This document shows positions 42,607-46,053 of a stretch of 46,053 nt of DNA, piece after piece. Below the pieces are notes generated by a model. It saw only the letters and a program-made list of their open reading frames with translations, was not told where the DNA came from and did no database searches. The position numbers and the translations under genes were made by a program. This stretch comes from Campylobacter jejuni (GTDB lineage: Bacteria > Campylobacterota > Campylobacteria > Campylobacterales > Campylobacteraceae), in assembly GCF_002179165.1 (NCBI RefSeq), contig NZ_NFNY01000119.1, positions 1 through 46,053 on the forward strand, written 5' to 3'. The number at the start of each line of letters is the position of its first letter. Position 1 is the stretch's first letter.

Positions 42607-43491
42607 ATGGATAAATTAACAATCAATGATTTTAATGTTTCTTTACCAAGTTCTCAAAATGTTATAAATCGTAAAGAAATTTTAGAATTAAAAAAAGAAG
42701 AGCAAGAAAAAGTCAAAGTAAATGATATTTCAAATAATGAAATTTCAGGCTTTAAAGTGGTTTTTGAAAGCAAACAAGGCGAACTTATGGCTTTAAAAAT
42801 CAGTGATGAAAATTATAAAAATTTACAAAGTCATTTTGGCTCTTTTACGAATTATATCGCTAGAGATGATGGAACTATAAGGCTTAATGGCGAAGCTAAT
42901 GAGTTTATTGCTAATTGGTTTGAAAAAATAAGCAGCGAGTTTTTTAATCCAAATTCATTAAATAATAAAGAAGAATCAAATCATATCAATATGAAATTTC
43001 ACAAAAATACCTTATTTGAAAGTATGCAAAATTTAGCTTTTAAAGGTGAAGATGAATTAAGTTTAAATGTAAATTTGCAAACTAGGCTTAATTTCGCCAT
43101 AGAAAAAGATGTGAATTTTGACGGAAATGTCAATGAATTTGATTTCAAAGATGAAAGTTTAACAGATATTTTAAGAGATATAAAAAATGCAACGGGCGGA
43201 AGTGCAGATGCTACCAAAATTACAGATCCACAAAAAAGTGATGAAAATGATGAGGTAAAAGTCAAAAAGAAAAAAGATGAAAAAGACGATAAAGACTTAC
43301 TTGAAATCGCTAAAGAAAAAGGACTAAGTGCCTTAAGTGCAGATGAACAAGCAAAACTTAAAGCAAGTAACCCACAAATTTTTGAAGAACTCCAAAATAA
43401 GTCTTTAGAGAATTTAGGGCAAAATTTAAAAAAAGATTTAATGCTGCAAATAAGTAACAATGAAGCCATATTTGTGGATAAGAGAGTGTGA
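42607..43491 (+). CDS. EF-hand-like protein, paralogue 1
   Basis: A 294-residue soluble protein. Residues about 45-105 form a domain shared with the next gene (FKVVFESKQGELMALKISD, then IRLNGEANEFIANWF). One EF-hand-like loop lies at 168-179 (DVNFDGNVNEFD), with Asp instead of Glu at position 12. A charged linker (KKKKDEKDDKDL) leads to a helical tail beginning LSALSADEQAKLKASNP. No signal peptide. The ribosome site AAGGAGTTATT is strong. It shares a run with the second paralogue after 16 bases. Function unknown. Confidence 0.75.
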   Translation: MDKLTINDFNVSLPSSQNVINRKEILELKKEEQEKVKVNDISNNEISGFKVVFESKQGELMALKISDENYKNLQSHFGSFTNYIARDDGTIRLNGEANEFIANWFEKISSEFFNPNSLNNKEESNHINMKFHKNTLFESMQNLAFKGEDELSLNVNLQTRLNFAIEKDVNFDGNVNEFDFKDESLTDILRDIKNATGGSADATKITDPQKSDENDEVKVKKKKDEKDDKDLLEIAKEKGLSALSADEQAKLKASNPQIFEELQNKSLENLGQNLKKDLMLQISNNEAIFVDKRV

Positions 43492-43507
43492 GAGTTAAGG
43501 AAAAGCT

Positions 43508-44458
43508 ATGAAAATCGCTAAAGATGTGCAAATTATTGGGTTAAATGATGTGGCGATTTATTCTAAAAGAGCAAGTATTGCTAAAAAAGATTATGAGAGT
43601 CTAAAGCAAGAAGAATTTAAAGCAGAAGATTTTCTAAGAAATTTAGATTTACAAAGACAGCAAAGCGTTAAGGTTATTTTTGAAGATGAGGAAAGTTCTT
43701 TGCTTGTGGGTTTGAGTTTAACAAAGGGAAATTTTGAAAATCTTTTAAGGCATTTTGAAGACAAAGAAGATTATTTTTTAAGAGAAGATAATAGCGTAAG
43801 ACTCAATGGAAAAGCCCAAAATTTCATAGCAGGTTGGTTTAAAAATGTTGCTTATGATTTAAATTTTATCAAAGCAGATAAAGATAAAAATGGAATCATA
43901 GAAGAAAAAGAAATCAGCGATATTTATCTTTATGATGGCTTAACAATAACGCCCGATAATCCCAAAGGCGGACCTAATGATCTTATAAGACAGCTTTATT
44001 TAAATGAAGGTGGCGGTAAAAGTAGGGCAGACACTGAGTGCAAAAGAGACTTAGAGAGTGCTTTGAATGCTTTGCTTTATTTTGATAAAAATGCTGATGG
44101 AAAAATCACTATTTTAGAAAGTAATGGTTCTAAAGAGCAAATTTTAGCTAAGGCACAAGCTATGTTTGATAATGGAAATCCTATAAGCAAGCAATTATTA
44201 GAAAAACTCAAAAGAATGCAAAGTGCTATTGAAGATGCACAAAATGAACAAGAAAATTCCAGTCTTAAGGACAAAGCTTTAGAGCAAGGACTTAGTGCTT
44301 TAAATATGCAAGAACTTTTGGAATTAAAGCAGAAATATCCTGATGAATACGAGCAGTTAAAACAAAAAGATTTGGATGATTTGAGTAAAAATTTAAATTC
44401 AGATTTGCAAAAAGAAATGGATTATGGGAGTTTGAGCATTATAGATAAATTAGCTTAA
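43508..44458 (+). CDS. EF-hand protein, paralogue 2
   Basis: A 316-residue protein with the same shared domain (VKVIFEDEESSLLVGLSLTK, then VRLNGKAQNFIAGWF). It has two canonical EF-hand loops: D124-E135 (DKDKNGIIEEKE) and D193-E204 (DKNADGKITILE). Both have acidic residues at positions 1, 3 and 12 and Gly at 6, so calcium binding is likely. The C-terminal helices match those of paralogue 1 (LSALNMQELLELKQKYPDE). No signal peptide. The ribosome site is AAGGAAAAGCT. Its stop lies inside the tonB frame from the opposite strand. Confidence 0.78.
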   Translation: MKIAKDVQIIGLNDVAIYSKRASIAKKDYESLKQEEFKAEDFLRNLDLQRQQSVKVIFEDEESSLLVGLSLTKGNFENLLRHFEDKEDYFLREDNSVRLNGKAQNFIAGWFKNVAYDLNFIKADKDKNGIIEEKEISDIYLYDGLTITPDNPKGGPNDLIRQLYLNEGGGKSRADTECKRDLESALNALLYFDKNADGKITILESNGSKEQILAKAQAMFDNGNPISKQLLEKLKRMQSAIEDAQNEQENSSLKDKALEQGLSALNMQELLELKQKYPDEYEQLKQKDLDDLSKNLNSDLQKEMDYGSLSIIDKLA

Positions 44459-45124
44459 ATTATAACTTATAGGTAAAACTATCCTTAAATCGCTTTCATA
44501 AGAAGGAAAAAAAGCTGAAGCTTTGCGTATGCTTTCTAAGGCACTTTTATCTAGCAAATCATATCCTGAACTTTTAATGATTTTTAATTCAGCCAGATTT
44601 TGGTTTTCTTTCCATAAAAATTCCACTTTTACCACACCTTGCATACGCATTTTTCTTGCTTGCCTTGGATAATTTTTTTTCGCTTGCTCCATAATAGCCT
44701 TTTGAATTTTTTCCAATATGGGATGATTGTCTTTGCCATAATCTAGTTGCGTAGGATTGGTAGGATTGCTTTGAATTTCTTTTGTGGTTTCATTTGACTT
44801 AGATATCTGTGGAGTAATATTGGGTACAGGTTTTGTCTGTATGGTTCTTACTTTTTTGTCAATAATTTTTTTTGTTTTTTTAATGGGTTTTTGCTTAAAT
44901 TCAGGCTTTTGGGCTTGTATGGTTTTTGGATTTATAGGAGTGGGTGAAATGGAATTTGGATTATTTTGAATAAATTGTTTTATGGCTAAAGTGAAATTTT
45001 CTTGCTTTTTAAATTCTATTTTGAAGAAATTTGCAGAATTAAAAAATAAAAAAATTAAGGGTATAAAAAATAAAAATGAAATATAAAAAGCTTGTGATTT
45101 GTGATTAAACAAAGCATTTTTCAT
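44450..45124 (-). CDS. tonB: TonB energy-transducing protein
   Basis: A 224-residue TonB that carries proton-motive energy from ExbB/ExbD to outer-membrane receptors for iron chelates. It has an N-terminal membrane anchor (FYISFLFFIPLIFLFFNSA), a Pro/Lys-rich spacer (KPEFKQKPIKKTKKIIDK) and a C-terminal domain with YPRQARKMRMQGVVKVEFLW and the closing SSGYDLLDKSALESIRKA. The ATG directly abuts exbD with a one-base overlap. The last codons overlap the EF-hand gene on the other strand by nine bases. Confidence 0.93.
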   Translation of the reverse strand: MKNALFNHKSQAFYISFLFFIPLIFLFFNSANFFKIEFKKQENFTLAIKQFIQNNPNSISPTPINPKTIQAQKPEFKQKPIKKTKKIIDKKVRTIQTKPVPNITPQISKSNETTKEIQSNPTNPTQLDYGKDNHPILEKIQKAIMEQAKKNYPRQARKMRMQGVVKVEFLWKENQNLAELKIIKSSGYDLLDKSALESIRKASAFFPSYESDLRIVLPISYNLS

Positions 45125-45510
45125 CAGTTTTTCTCGGTAATGATTTGAAAATTTTCATGTTTTTGATTTTTTAATATATCGATGATTTTGACAAAACTTT
45201 CAAATTTTGCATTTTTATCGCTTTTTAGTTCTATAATGGTTTTTTTATCAAGAGAAGAGATTGTATCATTTAAAGTGTTTAAATCCGTAACTTTATCGTC
45301 CAAATAAAAAATATTATTTTTATCAATACTAATAGATAATTTTTTTTCACTATTGCTTAAGATCGGTGCATTTTGGCTTTTAGGAAGATCGATTTTTATT
45401 TTTCCATGTGCAATAAAGGTTGAAACGCTAAGAATGATTGCAAGTAAAACAAGCATTATATCTATAAAAGGGACTATGTTTAAGCCCTCATTTTTTGGAA
45501 GTTTAAGCAT
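45124..45510 (-). CDS. exbD: TonB-system protein ExbD
   Basis: A 128-residue inner-membrane protein with one helix holding the functional Asp: NIVPFIDIMLVLLAIILSVS, followed by a periplasmic domain (LNTLNDTISSLDKKTIIELK). It partners ExbB in the proton-driven complex. The ATG overlaps exbB by eight bases and the stop overlaps tonB by one. Confidence 0.95.
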   Translation of the reverse strand: MLKLPKNEGLNIVPFIDIMLVLLAIILSVSTFIAHGKIKIDLPKSQNAPILSNSEKKLSISIDKNNIFYLDDKVTDLNTLNDTISSLDKKTIIELKSDKNAKFESFVKIIDILKNQKHENFQIITEKN

Positions 45511-45928
45511 TTTTACTCATTTTGTAAGCGTTGCTTAGAAGTGAAATTTTTCGTAGTAAAGCATTGTATGCCATTAAAGCAGGAATTGCCACTAAAAGCC
45601 CTAAAGCTGTAGCTTTAAGCGCCAAGGAAAGTCCTACAACTATGGATTTAACATCAATATTTCCAGCTATTCCCATTTCATAAAAAGTAATCATAATTCC
45701 CACAACGGTTCCTAAAAGACCTACATAAGGAGCATTAGAATAAATAATATAAATAGCGGTTAAATTCTCACTAATAGCGTCATCAAATTGCTCTTGATTT
45801 TCATAATTTTTAAAATTTAATTTTTTAAAAAATAATATTCTTTCCACGACACACCAAAAAGCTATAAATGCCATAATTCCTAGGATTACAAAGATAATTA
45901 AATCAATATAATCTTTTAAAAAATCCAT
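45503..45928 (-). CDS. exbB: TonB-system proton channel protein ExbB
   Basis: A 141-residue protein of the MotA/TolQ/ExbB family with three membrane segments: LIIFVILGIMAFIAFWCVVE, YVGLLGTVVGIMITFYEMG and LALKATALGLLVAIPALMAY. The last two are the ExbB signature. It heads exbB-exbD-tonB. Ribosome site GGAGCAATAT precedes ATG 45928. Regulation by iron is suggested by the Fur-like palindrome upstream. Confidence 0.95.
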   Translation of the reverse strand: MDFLKDYIDLIIFVILGIMAFIAFWCVVERILFFKKLNFKNYENQEQFDDAISENLTAIYIIYSNAPYVGLLGTVVGIMITFYEMGIAGNIDVKSIVVGLSLALKATALGLLVAIPALMAYNALLRKISLLSNAYKMSKNA

Positions 45929-45962
45929 ATATTGCTCCGCTATTTTATTAAAATTTTTGGCA

Positions 45963-46005
45963 ATTATACTATAATAAAAATAAAATAATAATTAATATTA
46001 ATTAT
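45963..46005 (-). promoter_or_regulatory. exbB promoter with a perfect Fur-box-like palindrome
   Basis: On the minus strand the -10 box TATAAT (45968-45963) lies 35 bases before the exbB ATG. Upstream of it sits ATAATTAATATTAATTAT (46005-45988), a perfect 18-base palindrome covering the -35 position. It fits Fur half-site spacing, so iron-dependent repression of exbB-exbD-tonB is likely. Confidence 0.65.
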
Positions 46006-46053
46006 CATAATTTTTTTATTTTAATCCTTTCAAAGATCTGTAAATTTTAAAAT

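Noticed and set aside
42999-43469. A 156-codon minus-strand frame opposite EF-hand paralogue 1
   Set aside because: Ser/Phe/Lys shadow composition. Paralogy with the next gene confirms the plus-strand frame.
1-46053. CRISPR array, insertion sequence or prophage
   Set aside because: No evenly spaced direct repeats, no transposase frame and no terminal inverted repeats were seen. The only tandem repeats are the coding modules at 2.5-3.8 kb.
1-46053. Phase-variable poly-G tracts
   Set aside because: I saw no G or C run of seven or more in the coding starts, which are the usual sign of contingency genes in this species.

Overview
The window is chromosomal DNA of a thermophilic Campylobacter, almost certainly Campylobacter jejuni. 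The evidence is the very AT-rich sequence, short intergenic gaps, TATAAT-type -10 boxes without a clear -35, and a gene order I recognise from the C. jejuni cysQ-to-exbB2 segment, read here opposite to the reference numbering. Product names come from motifs and remembered synteny. No database search was run.

Layout. 1-2.2 kb: a broken ankyrin-type gene, cysQ, an exported protein of unknown function and an unlisted 57-codon gene. 2.5-3.8 kb: the most unusual part, three tandem copies of a two-gene module. Each copy encodes a small secreted four-cysteine peptide and, coupled to it, a small Lys/Glu-rich protein without a signal peptide. 3.9-10 kb: murB, fliQ and an MqnA/MqnD-family gene, then the divergent recA-eno-FtsB-like-cgpA-exported ligase run. 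10.0-10.45 kb: five tRNA genes (Pro, His, Arg, Arg, Leu). 10.7-20.4 kb: a DUF411 protein and the iron-uptake locus fetM-p19 plus fetABCDEF, split by about 0.8 kb holding a decayed gene. 20.5-25.2 kb: a YjfB-like motility gene behind a sigma-28 promoter, tandem nhaA genes, an NlpC/P60 lipoprotein, murI and map. 25.36-25.46 kb: a strongly structured intergenic RNA locus that I match to the CJnc190/CJnc180 sRNA pair. 25.5-29.4 kb: a sigma-54-type gene and a Mla-like lipid-transport operon (iamA/iamB). 29.4-38 kb: tkt, an unrecognised membrane protein, ispA, a PDZ protein, ybaB-like, murE, a TPR-like protein, a NifU-type protein and dnaG. 38-42.3 kb: a LapB-like protein, rnhA, rnc, aroC and a PP-loop tRNA-modification-type protein. 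42.6-45.9 kb: two paralogous EF-hand proteins converging on tonB-exbD-exbB behind a perfect Fur-box-like palindrome.

How the genes work together. Two iron systems (FetM/P19/FetA-F and TonB/ExbB/ExbD) carry Fur-like operators. Two genes carry flagellar-type sigma promoters. murB, murE, murI, the FtsB-like gene and the AMIN-domain protein cgpA belong to envelope growth and division. The sRNA pair described as processed by RNase III lies about 14 kb from rnc. The strongest candidate for an undescribed system is the triplicated secreted-peptide/partner module: the signal peptides and the partner C-termini are conserved, while everything between them is variable.
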